A stretch of 64,000 nt of DNA. Origin: Grifola frondosa. Taxonomy: Eukaryota > Basidiomycota > Agaricomycetes > Polyporales > Grifolaceae. The DNA is taken from contig LUGG01000010.1 in the NCBI GenBank assembly GCA_001683735.1, forward strand, positions 372,001-436,000, written 5' to 3'. Both the position numbers and the translations under genes were made by a program. The notes beneath the pieces are model-generated. The model was not told the origin of the DNA. It saw nothing but the letters and a program-made list of their open reading frames with translations, and did no database searches. Positions 17,903 to 30,255 of this stretch are shown here, in pieces (within the stretch, counting starts at the first letter, position 1; each line of letters opens with the position of its first letter).

Positions 17903-18072
17903 CGCTTTCCCGCCGGTCCGAGAACACAGAATAGAGCGGAAGACAAGGTATGTATTCAATGCGTGTTTGAGGGGGTTGTTCAGCGCGTACTCATCGTCTG
18001 CGGAACGCTCGAGCCTGGGAGCGGCATAGCGGCTAGGCCTTCGTCCAAATTCACGTCTCTCGGTTCGTCGAG
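17903..18072. promoter_or_regulatory. shared COX15/BOL3-like promoter
   Basis: Only 170 nt separate the two divergent start codons, so the genes must share promoter sequence. No clear TATA box was seen on either side. Confidence 0.55.
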
Positions 18073-18504
18073 ATGCTCTCACTCACACTTGTGCGACGAA
18101 TAGCTGGCGCACGGTTCGCCGGCATCACCAGTGTTCGTCGCTATGTCGCACCTCCACCAGGGCTCTCTGAAGGCGAGCGGACAATATTCAACAAGCTCAC
18201 GGAGAAGTTCTCCCCCGCGGAATTGACAGTACAAGACGTCTCAGGTACGTACTTGGCTCTCTTTGCGGATACTGATGCAGAATGCTCCTTCAGGAGGATG
18301 CGGTACTTTCTACCACATCGTCATCTCCAGCGAGAGCTTCAAAGGCTTGACAATGGTAAAACAACATCGGCTGGTGAACGATACACTTAAGAAGGAAATC
18401 GAGGGCATTCACGGCCTGCAGGTATGTTCAAATCAATCGTCCACGTAAAAAATTGTTGAGGGTGCATTCTACTTCAGTTAAAGACGACTACTCCATCATC
18501 GTGA
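18073..18504 (+). CDS. BolA-like mitochondrial Fe-S protein (BOLA3/Bol3 type)
   Basis: 108 aa; exons 18073-18244, 18294-18421 and 18478-18504. The first 25 residues ([12 protein letters not shown]) form an Arg-rich mitochondrial presequence. The BolA core follows: [16 protein letters not shown], with the conserved Cys of the BOLA3 group, then [16 protein letters not shown], with the conserved HRLVN motif, and [15 protein letters not shown]3-type proteins work with Nfu1 in handing 4Fe-4S clusters to mitochondrial enzymes. The GGCG pattern and targeting signal favour BOLA3/Bol3 over cytosolic BOLA2. No frame defect. Confidence 0.9.
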
Positions 18505-18893
18505 AGAAAATACCATTCCATTTATAACAGCAGGTACGTATCAATTAAATATGGTCTATGCATTCGCCATTCATGCAAAAATCTTTATTGTATAGAAGAC
18601 CATTCATGACATAAAGCGCGTGTTCTGCTCTCTATGACGAGAGGTCTGTGAAACACGAGAAGTATTCTAGCATGCAATGCATATTTCTCATCTGTTGAGG
18701 CCCCGCGCCGAACTGCTCTTAGAATCGAGTGTTGGCTGGTATTATCTGGCTGGCAACTACTGAGGGCTTTTCAATTATAATCATCTCGTGCTAAAGACTC
18801 GGAATACTGAGGGGGATGCTACGGAGCGATACGAAGCCGACACAAAAGCTCTACATCACGAAGTCATATATGCCATGAGATGCGCATGGAGTG
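18505..18893. other. convergent intergenic region
   Basis: About 390 nt between the 3' ends of the BOL3-like and NCBP3-like genes. AT-rich sequence suits two 3' UTRs. No gene seen. Confidence 0.5.
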
Positions 18894-20157
18894 TCAATCT
18901 TTGGCGTTCAAGAACTGGTCTAGTTCATCGTCGAGGTCTTGTTGAGTTTTTCTTGGCCGTTCGGTTCTCCTGCCTCGCGTCCTTTCCGTACCTCCAGTCT
19001 GCCTCCGAGGCTCGCTCAATCGATCGCTCAGACTGCCCCCTCCCTTTCCTTCATCCCACGGCCGTCGATCCCTTGAGGCGCGCGCACGACGTGGAAGCTC
19101 CGCTATGACGCGTGATGCCAAAGCATTGGGATGTGAACGTATCGCCGACGTCCGCTCAAGGAGCGTTCGACCATTCGCGCTTATATAGTCGGAGCGCATC
19201 TTCGACGGGGGAGAGGGCGGTCGTACGGGTGCCTCGTCGTCCTCTGCCAAAAACGCATCCAGATCGTCATCCAGTTTCGCCTTTTCTACTGCTTCCTCAA
19301 TCTCGCCCCCTCGTCTTTTCTTCAGTGGCCTCAGCTCCTCTCCTGCTTCCTTCCCAGCATCCCTCCCGTACTTCTTGTAAAATTCGCTTTCTTTCTTCGC
19401 GCCCTCTTCTTCACATCCTCGCTCGTGGCCCACCTCATCCGAATCGCGCCCTTCAGGCCCTCGCCTTTGCCCAAGCTCTTGTTAATCCTGTCCTCCGGCG
19501 GCCAAAACTCCATGGGGATGGGTTTTTGCGGCGACGGAGTCATCGTCAGGAGAAGGAGCTTCTGTAGCGGATTTAGCGAGGTGGTTGTATGCGGCACGGG
19601 CGACGGATTTTGACGTAAAGACCAGGATGCACGTCGTGTCGTCGATCCATTCGAGACCCATGGGGTGAGCATCGAAATTCGTGGCATATGCGAAGATATT
19701 CGACGTAGGGAGGTGCGAGATCGGTGCGCCATGAACGAGGATCGCATTATCTCTAAAGCGTGAATCTCCTGCACACCAGTTTAGAATAGTGCCACCAGAC
19801 AAGTTTGACGCAACACACCTTCCACCATATCCACATCTTCGTCCATAGCTTCCTCGTACTCTTCTTCATCGTGTTTACGCTTACCGTATAAATCCAATTC
19901 AATCATCAAATTTCGGTTCGAAGGTCGGTAACTCTCTTGTCAGGCCCACCGTCCTGCCTCCATTAGACATTCTACCGGCGCACCTTTCCTACCCGCGCGC
20001 CCGTCGTTTCAGACAACAGATAGACTTTTGTACCGCCGATACGGTGGGCAAGAGAGCGATCGCTTTCATAACGTTCAGAAGATGGCGACGGAAGCTGTTC
20101 GGAGTAGGGAACCGTGTCGTCGTAAGACAGGTCGGTGGGTTCTTCGTATGATTCCAT
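18894..20157 (-). CDS. NCBP3-like RNA-binding protein
   Basis: About 384 aa; exons 20157-19993, about 19933-19819 and 19768-18894. The acidic N-terminus is followed by LMIELDLYGKRKHDEEE, then an RRM-like unit (NAILVHGAPISHLPTSNIF ... LEWIDDTTCILVF) matching nuclear cap-binding protein subunit 3, then IRMRWATSEDVKKRA and SEFYKKYG, also hallmarks of that family. The C-terminus is Arg/Pro-rich and carries a repeated acidic motif (DDDLDAFL and DDELDQFL) like the end of mRNA-export adaptors. Two compensating frame changes lie in exon 3: an extra base in the A-run at 19523-19527 and a missing one at 19388-19390. The role in cap binding and mRNA export is inferred from the family. The splice at exon 1/2 is weak. 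Confidence 0.8.
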
Positions 20158-20380
20158 GGTGTACAGTTGTCGCCGAGCTTAGCGGCGAAGTAGAAGATCA
20201 GGCTTAAGCTTCAGCTTCAGGAGTGGTTCGAAATTGCGAGTTGTCACAAGTCACGACCATGTGACGATCCTGAGAACAAACTCAGTCCTAAAGTTAGACG
20301 TTCACCATTCTGTGCTCACTGCTCTCTCATCGTTCATTTAATCTTGTCCTTACCGGGACTCCAGCAAAGAGCACTCAACC
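20158..20380. promoter_or_regulatory. shared NCBP3-like/KRR1 promoter
   Basis: 223 nt separate the divergent start codons of two nuclear RNA-metabolism genes. An AAGCTTAAGC-like short palindromic tract lies near 20200. No other element identified. Confidence 0.45.
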
Positions 20381-21957
<1,577 letters not shown>

Positions 21958-22246
21958 TAGGAGTTTTATATGTTGTCTATGCTTGGTTGCTGCCCAGATT
22001 TCTCTGTGATGTGCTCGTTCTGCACTTTGTCGTTTTGTTTTTGCATTTGCAAGCATGTGACATGTTGTGACTGATAACGTCACGTGTGACTGACAACGCT
22101 CTAACAAGTTTGCGCCGGTTCCGAAAGACCAACATTGACTTTTGCAGGACGCCTCCATCTGGTCTCTATCGTATTCTTTCTGCTAGTTCACCAGCGACTC
22201 TCCCCACTTTTTATGTCTATAACTGCTTTTTCGTAGACTCTTGACG

Positions 22247-25200
22247 ATGAATAAGAATCCCTTTGCGACGCCGGCTTACACTCCCCAGCAACCTCCCCTG
22301 CCTCCCGGTCCTCCCCCTCAGCAGCCTGCACAACCTGACTACACCGCTTATTGGGCAGCCGCTGCCGCTCAACATGTCCAACAGCCTGCGGCGACTACTG
22401 CGTACACTCCACAGTGGACAGTCTCTCAACCTGCACAGGCAGCCGCTGCCCGTCCCACTCCTGAGCAATCAGCTTTGTATGCCAACTATGGTTACGGTGG
22501 CCAGCAGAATCTTTCTTGGCAACAGCGACAACCTTCACAACAGTTCCAAGCTCAACCTCCGCCTCCTGTAGTTCAACCTCCTCCGCCTCCGCCTCCTCAG
22601 CAGCCTGCGTACAATCCATATCAACCCCAGGCAGGTGCTTTCCAGCAGCCTTATGTCCCTCAAAGTGGTCCTCCGCAGCCGATGGCTCAGCCTCCTTATC
22701 AGCCACAGGCGCCGCAACCGTTCCAGCAGCCCCAGCAGTATTATCCACAACCACAGCACAACAACGTCATACCAGTAATCGCTTCCAGAACGCACATCAA
22801 ACCTCGCCTCAGCAGTTTCCTCCTTCAAAACGCCCGCGGTTTGAGAATGGGAGCAATCAACATCGAGGACCGCCGCCGCCTCAACCCCAATTCCAAGCAG
22901 CTCCGCTTCCTCCCATGCAGCAAGGCGGAATGGGATCGTTCGGGCAAGGTCAAACCCAGAGCCACTCCTACGGTCGTGGCGGAGGTCCTGGGATGAATCA
23001 AGTGTCTGGGCGTGGTGGATTCAGTGGCGGGCGGGGTACCAACCTTGGTGGACGAGGTAGGGGCGCTCCGATGGGGATGAACCGAGGGGGGAGCCGAGGC
23101 AGAGGGGGCAGCTTTACCAACATGGGTGGCAGAGGTGGCGGGCTGGGCCAGGGCGGAGGAAGCTTCAGAGGGCATAGCTCCAATCGAGGGTTCGGAAACA
23201 GAGACATTCGGAGAGGTGGGTCGTTTAATGCTGGTGGTGGCCAAGGATATGGCCATCAGCAGCAGCAACAACATCACCACCATCAGCAGAACTACTCAAA
23301 CACATCGTCGTTCCGTGGACGCAATCAAGCCTTCTCGCACTCCACTCGTGGAGGACGTCACGACTCTGTTCCAAGCCACGTCGCTCGCGAGACCTCTGTC
23401 GTGTTGACTTCCGGATATTCGTCATCTGGTAAGAAAGATGAGAACAGACGTACTCTAACGGACTTTAAGATTGTCGGGCTCGAGATCCCGGAGCTCGATT
23501 GGAGTTGGAAGGCCTCGTCTGAATCTGCCGAACCTGCGGTGAAGGTGGAAGCCGTCGAGCATTCTGTTCCCTCTGACGCTCCTGTTGATTCTCAGCTTCT
23601 CGAGGAGGCATCCGTCGTCGCTGTGAAAGCAGAAGGTGTCTCTAGCAGCACCGAAGTAGCCTCGATGGACACTACCATCCCCGTCGTCGATGCATCAGTC
23701 TCCGGCGAGGGTGTAGAAACAAAAACAGAAGCGTCATCTCCTCCGCCACCTTCGCGGATTCGCATCTATTTCCATACGCCTGTGTCTGCTGACGATTCTC
23801 ATCTATTGTCCCAGTCTTCCTCTTTTGGCCCGTCTTCCACCTCAGGTCTGAGGAAGGGGAAGCGCAAAAAGCTCGAAGATGATGATGGCGACTATGAGGA
23901 TGGTCGTGGACCTCCTCCGCCTCCGCCTCTTATGTCTGGGATGGGAGCTGAGCACGATGGTGCCAGCGTCGCTGCCAGTGCAGATTATGATGGGGCTGAC
24001 ATGGCAATTGGCCGAGGGAGTGTTGCTCCCAGTGTTGCAGAGACCGCCAGTGAGGCGGATTGGTTGATGGCCGCCATAGGCGAAGATGAAGGTGACGGTG
24101 AAGGCGGGGAGCCTCTGCATGTGAGCGAGGTTGAAAATCCTCACGCCCCTGATGTCGGTGCATATGGTAAGCCTCCTTCATCGATCGAGACCGTACACAG
24201 TGTGGACGCGAGCCTCGTTCAAACGAACGTGTTTGCACCTGCTAATCTGGATTTTTCTATTGAAGGCAATGGATATGTTAATGTTCACGGTGATGGGCAC
24301 GACGATGATCATATGATGGGCGACGATGACGCCCAGGGCTCTGTGGTCGGGCCTGATGATGAGAGCGCTCCGAGCTTCAGTGTGCCCTCTGGCCTCCATG
24401 GTCCCGACGGCGAAAAAGTCGCCGAAATCCCATCTTTGAATGGTTTCTCTAGTGTGTCTGTGGGTGATGAAGCGCACCACCAGGGCGATGGGCCGGCCAT
24501 GGCTCCCGACGTCAAATTGCATGACGATGGGTCTCAGACTTTGCCGGATGCTGCTAACTCTTCCGCCCATCCTGCTTCCCCCTCTGCCTCCCGTGATGTT
24601 TCTGCTGTTTCTGCGATGCCCTTGCAAGCATCTCCCACTCTTCCCGATCTCTCTGCGCTAAGCGCGGGCCAGAATGCTGATCGTTCGCGGAACGTTGACT
24701 CGCAGGCACCCTCCGAAATTACGTCTCACAATGGTGGCGTACCCTTACAGGCAACGGATTCTATCGCTTCGACCGCACCCGACACCAATGACCAACACCG
24801 CGCGTCTCCAGACACGCCGACGGTGACCGACGGCGACGATGGCGAGCAAGAAGCATCACAAGAGGCTACACAAGAGTACAGCCAAGAAGCGACACAACTC
24901 GCCGACGAGTTCATCACGGACGTATTCGACGATGGCGAGACTTCCCCGACTGCGACAACTTTGGTCACGGGCTCGCTCACGGGCTCTACGGCTTTCAGCA
25001 GCGATCCCTCCGGCGCACCCGCGAAGACGGACGCGAAATCGGGCAAGACGCCATCTGCGAATCGGCTATCTGTGTCATATGCTGCAGGCACGCGGAGGAT
25101 GGTCGTCGATGCCGAGGTCGTCGATAAACTCAGGGTGTTCAGAGCGGAGGGGCGCATCGAAGTTAGCATGAATATTTCTAGCGACGATCACGGTGGCTTC

Positions 25201-26072
25201 AAAGGCATACTGGTTAGTCTTCCTCTCCATTCTTGTTTGCACCATCAATCTGTGACCTATTATCGATCGATCTAACTATGCGCATCGCAGATTGAAGGCT
25301 ACTCTGAGGCGACCGCCTCGTACGTCCCGCTCGAGGTGACAGAAAACACCGAGAGCGACCCCACGGTGCCACCCTTCTCCAAAGCGACGATCCCGTCGCG
25401 GGTGCTCCTGATCGCGTACTTGGACCGTGCTCACCCGCTCTCGGAGGCGCGCTGGGTGAAGTCCGGCGACGTGCAGGAGTGGCTCAGAAGCATATTCGGG
25501 CGCATGTTCTGGGTGTCGGGCGACGCCGCCGACGGCTGGGAGAAGCGCATCGAAATCGCGGACCCGGATCCGGTAAGCCCCCTCCTCCCCCGGCCCCGCT
25601 TCCACACCTGCTCACCGATGGCGCAGGCACCGACGATCTGGAATCTGCTCGAGCAGTGGGCGCAGCACTCGGCGAACGGGACGCCGACCGAGCGGCAGCG
25701 CTTCGTGCGCACGCACATGACGGAGACGGACAACATCCTTGAGATCCTGCTGCGCCTCGCGCGCGGGAGCGCTCGACGTACACGCAGCCGTCCGCCGCCG
25801 CGGCGTCGCAGCCCGTCGCGGGCCCGCTGCTCGCGGCGCTCTCGCCGGAGTCGGCGCACGCGGCGCAGCAGACGCACGTCTCGCTCGCGGTGCTTGCGAT
25901 CTTCCGGCTCGCGGTGGAGTACGCGAAGAAGGCGGCGGGGGAGAAGGGAAAGGGCGAGGCGGAGGAGCGCGTCGGGGAGATCATCCGCGCGCTGCCGAGC
26001 CACCTACTGTACAAGAGCTTGGACGGGATATTCAAGGAGTGGCGCGCGGAGAAGAAGGGCGGCAGGACGTAG
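22247..26072 (+). CDS. large P/Q-rich RGG-box protein, function unknown
   Basis: About 1,231 aa; exons 22247-25212, 25291-25572 and 25627-26072. Residues 1-170 are Pro/Gln/Tyr-rich. Then comes a Gly/Arg segment with many RGG and GRGG units (about residues 240-330), typical of RNA-binding phase-separating proteins, followed by a long acidic Ser-rich region. The C-terminal 300 residues look folded: TRRMVVDAEVVDKLRVFRAEG, then GILIEGYSEATASYVPLEV, RVLLIAYLDRAHPLSEARW, a Trp-rich stretch, and a helical end (LLYKSLDGIFKEW). I recognise no named family. Two single-base losses are needed: near 22762 and in the GGG at 25765-25767. The RNA role is inferred from composition only. Confidence 0.8.
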
Positions 26073-26523
26073 GACGTCGTGTTTTTCTTGTACCTCTGGC
26101 TCGTTTTTCGCTCTCCTATATGCGTCTGACGTTTCTCTGTAACCGAATGCATTTTTTGTTTTCTTGTCCTCAATTTTGGAGCGCGAACGTACGGAGGGAT
26201 GCAAGAAATCCATATCCATTGCGCGACGGAGAGATAGACGGGAAAACGGAACGAACGAGATACGCGAGACAATTACTACCGGAGTGCGTCAAGAAATACG
26301 AGAAAAGACTATCGCTACTACACTATATATATACAAAACATCCAGATATCTACTGTTAACTAGAAGAACAAGAATAGGTCAGAACGCAAGAAACAGAACG
26401 GAAAGCGTAATCATCAGCCGCGGCGCACAAAACACCAGGGCAAGTCTATCGTGGAAAGCATAAGATTGTCCTCTGCATGGTCGTCAATCATCAGTCATCA
26501 CCACCCCACCCCACCCCCGCATC
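26073..26523. other. convergent intergenic region
   Basis: 451 nt between the RGG-protein gene and the CBM48 gene stop codons. It includes a T-rich 3' end-like tract (26080-26180), a TATATATA run near 26323-26332 and an ACCCC-rich run near 26500. No gene. Confidence 0.5.
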
Positions 26524-27674
26524 CTACGCATGATGGAATACATCCTTCAGCTTCCCAAAGAGACTACTGCGCTTCTTGCGCTGCGAGCTCCCGAAGCGCT
26601 CCGCGACGCCATCCTTCTTGTCGGGGCTCAGCTCGCCCATCTCGGATGCAGACGCGACGCTCGAGCGCGAGCGCGAGCTGATCGACGGGAAGCGCATGCG
26701 CTTCTCCTTCTGAGGAGTCGTCGGCGGGCTTCCCTTCTTCGCCCCGTTCGTGGATGTGGTGCCATTCGTGGCGGGCTTTACGCCGTTCGTGGGTGCATGT
26801 GTGGACGCCTCTGCTACGGGCGCCGCCGCGGCGGTGCTCTCGACGACTGTTGTCTCCAGCGGTTTGGGAGCGGAGACGGGAGATTCGGCCAGGAGCGCGC
26901 CGTTCGTGGGAGGCTCGGTCGGCGTAACAGGAGCGACGTCCGCTGTTGGAACGACCGCTGCTGGGGATACCTCTGCAGCGGCTTCCGGCTCCGCGGGTGT
27001 GGGTTCGGGGGCAGGGGCGGACTCCGGCGCAGGAGAAGGTGCGGACTGTAAAAGGGAACGTGTGTCGGTGATTGAACTTCAGACATGAATGCACGCGAGA
27101 CGTCGCTTACCTCTGCGGGCGTTTTCGCGCCCTGGCTAGTCGCGCCAGGCGCGGGTGCCTCCACTGTCGGGTCACAGTCTGCTTGGTAGTCTCAACTGCG
27201 CCGCTGACTGCTGCTGCGATCGCGCTTGTGCTTGAGCCTGTGGCGGGGGTGACGGCGACTGGAGCAAGCACGGCGGGCGGGGAGGGCTGTGTAGTTGGGG
27301 AAGGCCTTGCGGGGGAGGTGTAAACGTTGTTGAGGTTGCCGATGGGATCAAGCTCGGTGGGCTGGTCGTCAGTGGTGGTCCAGCGGCCGTCGACTACATA
27401 CTTGTATGTCACTTTTTGTCCCCAGGGGATTTTGACGGTGCCCTCGAACCCGGTGGGCGTCTTGGAAAGGCGGGTGGAACACGACCACTGTGGGTGGGGG
27501 ACGTGTCAGCTCGGAGAGTGTGAGGGGGTGGAGGACATACGTCGTCAAAACTGCCTGTTACAATGACTGTGAGGGCGTCGGTATGTGGCCTACAGTGATC
27601 TGTATGAGACGGGGGACGAGTAGCGTGATAAGAGATACTGACCATCTGAAGCTGGCTTCGTAAAGGTCGGACAT
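26524..27674 (-). CDS. CBM48/AMPK-type glycogen-binding domain protein (Mdg1/Crp1-like)
   Basis: About 326 aa; exons 27674-27643, 27590-27542, 27487-27111 and 27045-26524. The N-terminal 80 residues form a complete glycogen-binding fold as in the AMPK beta subunit: VIVTGSFDDW, GFEGTVKIPWGQKVTYKYVV and DGRWTTTDDQPTELDPIGN followed by NNVY. The rest is Ala/Pro/Thr-rich and disordered, with a basic Ser-rich C-terminal patch (RFPSISSRSRSS) and the end KKRSSLFGKLKDVFHHA. Yeast Mdg1 and Crp1 share this layout (one N-terminal domain plus a long tail). One base is missing in exon 3 near 27172-27183. A starch/glycogen or signalling role is inferred from the domain. Confidence 0.85.
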
Positions 27675-28249
27675 CACGGATCGTTAATAAGAGACGGAGA
27701 TGGTGGGTTAGATGTCTGAGATGAGCGGTTCGACACGCAGGAGTCTGAGCTTGAGGATAGGACCGATCGAATGTGATGCGATGAGGCGTGCACGGTGGGA
27801 GGACTGATTAGTGAGTGAAGATAAGATGAACGCGGCGGTGCTTGCGGTGGTGCTCGCGGTGGAGGAGGTCGTGTTGGACGATGAAGAGAAGGAGGGGTGG
27901 AGAGAAAAAGGGCAAGAGGGATGATAAAGTGACAGGGAAGCGGGTTCGCCGTGAGAGCAGCCTCGCTTCCGATAGCGCATACTTGTAGCGATTAATACAG
28001 TGACATAATTAATACACTAACCAAAGGGGCCAATAGACCTTTGGGGCGCTCGCCAATTAAGGGCCAATTGAGAGGCGCTAAATCCGGTGCCCTTAACTCC
28101 TCCATCAACCCATAAGCGCTTGCACGGTCTGCCGCGTACCATCTTGACACCAACGAAACGGGACAGGCATACCTCTCAATTCAAAGCAGACTGACAACAA
28201 CTACGGTGTGGATCCCTCCCATGGTGAAACTTACGAGAGCGAATTGTCA
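27675..28249. promoter_or_regulatory. divergent intergenic region with a repeat copy
   Basis: 575 nt between the CBM48 gene start (-) and the CK1-like kinase start (+). A 16-bp sequence at 28067-28082 recurs downstream of the kinase at 29446-29461. Nearby CCAAT pentamers occur at about 28030 and 28064. Confidence 0.45.
28067..28082 (+). repeat. 16-bp direct repeat, copy 1
   Basis: ATTGAGAGGCGCTAAA, identical to 29446-29461; the next 20 nt are also similar. The two copies flank the CK1-like gene. Confidence 0.8.
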
Positions 28250-29411
28250 ATGATGACGCACCTCATTCAATTCCGTGTGTGCGATTTCTTCCAAGTAACG
28301 AAGATCATAGGGGAAGGTAGTTTTGGTACGTTGACTTTCATTTTGGTGTGCCCCGGCGCTGACCTTAATGTGTCACCTATAAGGCCAAGTATACGGCGCA
28401 TTTCATGTCCTCACCGGAGCTGAGGTTGCCATCAAGGTGGAGATGCCTCCAGAGAATGGTGCGCATGCTATCCTACCCTACGAAGCCGCTGTCTACAAGC
28501 ATCTACATGGTCACGCCGGTATTCCCTCTATCCTGTGGAATGGAATGGATGGCGGTGCCCATGTCATGATCATGGAAAGACTTGGTGCCAATCTCGAACA
28601 GCTCCGCCGCTTCTGTAGGGGACAGCTGTCCCTGAAGACAGTATGCATGCTTGCAGAACAAATGGTAAGGGGTGCAATGTTCTATGAATGACGAGCCTAG
28701 TCCGTTCTGACTGAATGATGCAATAGATCACCAGAATCGAATTCGCCCATTCACGCGGCGTTATCATCCGCGACGTCAAGCCGGAGCATTTCGCGATGGG
28801 TATGGGTCCCCATTCCAATCTTGTTTTCCTCTTCGATCTCGGGCTCGCAAAAATGATCTTCGATCCGTCCACAAGCGCACACATACCACGTCGCGATGGA
28901 CGCGAAGGCTTTGGGACCCCACGTTATGTTAGTGCAAACGTTCATCTTGGAATTGGTGAGTGAATTACTGGTTCTGCTCGCCCTGCAAAGGTGCTACTCA
29001 CTCTCGGCAGAGCAAAGCCGCCGTGACGACATATATGCACTCGGTCATACCCTGCTCTATCTCTTTCACGGGAAGCTTCCCTGGCAAGGAATCTATGCTC
29101 CCTCCGTTCCAGACAAGCTGTCCCTCATCGGGAAAATGAAGGCTGGCGAGGCTTTATCTGAGTTGATTTCGCGTTCTCCACCGGAGTTCATGGCATACTT
29201 CAATCATTGTCGTGCCCTCAAGTTCGATGAACTGCCTGACTACAAAATGCTTCGTGGAGTCTTCAGAGAGAGGATGAAGCGAGAAGATTGGACGTACGAT
29301 TGGAAATATGACTGGCTCACTCCCTCAGAGCTCGAGAAACGCACATTACTACCAGAAGAGTACAAGTTCGATGAGCAATACACGAAGGACGACTTAATGA
29401 CATTTTTGTAG
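28250..29411 (+). CDS. CK1-like protein kinase with altered catalytic motifs
   Basis: About 328 aa; exons 28250-28325, 28384-28664, 28727-28955 and 29011-29411, all in phase. It begins almost at the kinase domain: IGEGSFGQVYGAFHV (Gly-loop), EVAIKVEMP (ATP Lys), the CK1-like block HVMIMERLGANLEQL, IIRDVKPEHFAMG (catalytic loop), LVFLFDLGLA (DFG position), FGTPRYVSANVHLGIEQSRRDD and LLYLFHGKLPWQG. CK1 enzymes normally have HRDIKPDN; here the His is Ile and the metal-binding Asn is His, while both Asp residues remain. Activity may be reduced or lost. The start at 28250 is the first in-frame ATG; an earlier ATG at 28221 is out of frame. The substrate is unknown. Confidence 0.85.
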
Positions 29412-29445
29412 TAATAGCTGCTGTATTTCGCGACAATCTAGTGAA

Positions 29446-29461
29446 ATTGAGAGGCGCTAAA
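29446..29461 (+). repeat. 16-bp direct repeat, copy 2
   Basis: Identical to 28067-28082. It lies 35 nt after the kinase stop codon and about 200 nt before the methyltransferase pseudogene. Confidence 0.8.
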
Positions 29462-29656
29462 GCCGCCGCCTCTAACGCCGCGTGCCACACTAGCAGACTC
29501 GCGCGTGCACTAGGCGCGGGTTCCTCTGATCCAGAGTGACATCCACTCGATCGTCGTCTCGCCAATCATTCAACACCCTCGATCTTACGTGCGCAGTCTA
29601 ACCGAGTCTAACGTGATATGATTGCGCTCTCCTAATACTTATAGACCGCTATCGTC

Positions 29657-30255
29657 ATGCATCTCGCCCAAGAGGAGAACCTCGACGACGTCCTCGCCAG
29701 CGGACCAAGCGATTCCCCCGCAGCCTGGAGCGGCATCGATTGCGAGGGTGATGGTGATTGGACTCGGCAGGCCGTTTCCGTGAGAAGGGAAGGAGAGTTT
29801 AATTGTCTGGTCGTGGATTGATGGTGGTTGGGCGGGGACGATGTTGTCGGGATTGTCGTCGCGTCGCAGATGCCTGAGCGGGTCGCATGTCATAATCATG
29901 CAATCAGCGCTCTTCTACAGCATTCCTCTTCATGGTAGGTCCTTGCAAGATACATCGCTGGTAGAGGCTCCCTCAACGGCAAGAACGTCCTCGAGCTGAG
30001 CAGCGGAACCGGGCTCGTTGGTCTCGTAGCCGGCGCGCTCGGTGCCTTATCCACGTGCATCTCCTACAGACCGCTTCTGCCGATCATGGCGCGCAACGTC
30101 GCAATAAACAACCTCGCGCAGGTGGTAGCGGTAGCCAAGCTCAACTGGTCCGCATGGCCCCGTCTTGTCTACTTCGAGACTGCCTTCCCGCTCCTCGTCA
30201 AGACCCTCGCCGACCTTGTGCACCATGCCTCCGTCGAAGTCCTTTCCGTTATAAG
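29657..30255 (+). pseudogene. rearranged METTL21-type methyltransferase pseudogene
   Basis: Broken second copy of the gene at 32368-33386. The upstream 110 nt and the start (ATG at 29657, HLAQEEN) are colinear with the intact copy. The rest of exon 1 (about 29691-29884) is inverted, so its peptide (RRDDNPDNIVPAQPPSIHDQ) reads on the minus strand. From 29885 the sequence is again colinear on the plus strand, through the intron and the SAM-binding exon (NGKNVLELSSGTGLVG). Two internal deletions remove the end of exon 2 and the region before YFETAFPLL. Similarity stops near 30255, where the antisense HAD gene ends. It cannot encode a working enzyme. Confidence 0.85.
29691..29884 (-). other. inverted exon-1 segment of the pseudogene
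   Basis: About 194 bp in reverse orientation relative to both flanks and to the intact copy at 32392-32586. The breakpoints are tight, within a few bases of the ACCCGCTCAG and GCTGGCGAG ends. Confidence 0.85.

Noticed and set aside
25431..26272. Long Arg/Ser-rich minus-strand frames opposite the RGG-protein 3' end
   Set aside because: They mirror a GC-rich coding exon; the plus strand has the conserved-looking protein, introns and a sensible stop.
29639..29899. A minus-strand gene encoding an RRDDNPDNIV-type peptide
   Set aside because: The same sequence is exon 1 of the methyltransferase on the plus strand in the intact copy; here it is an inverted piece of the pseudogene.
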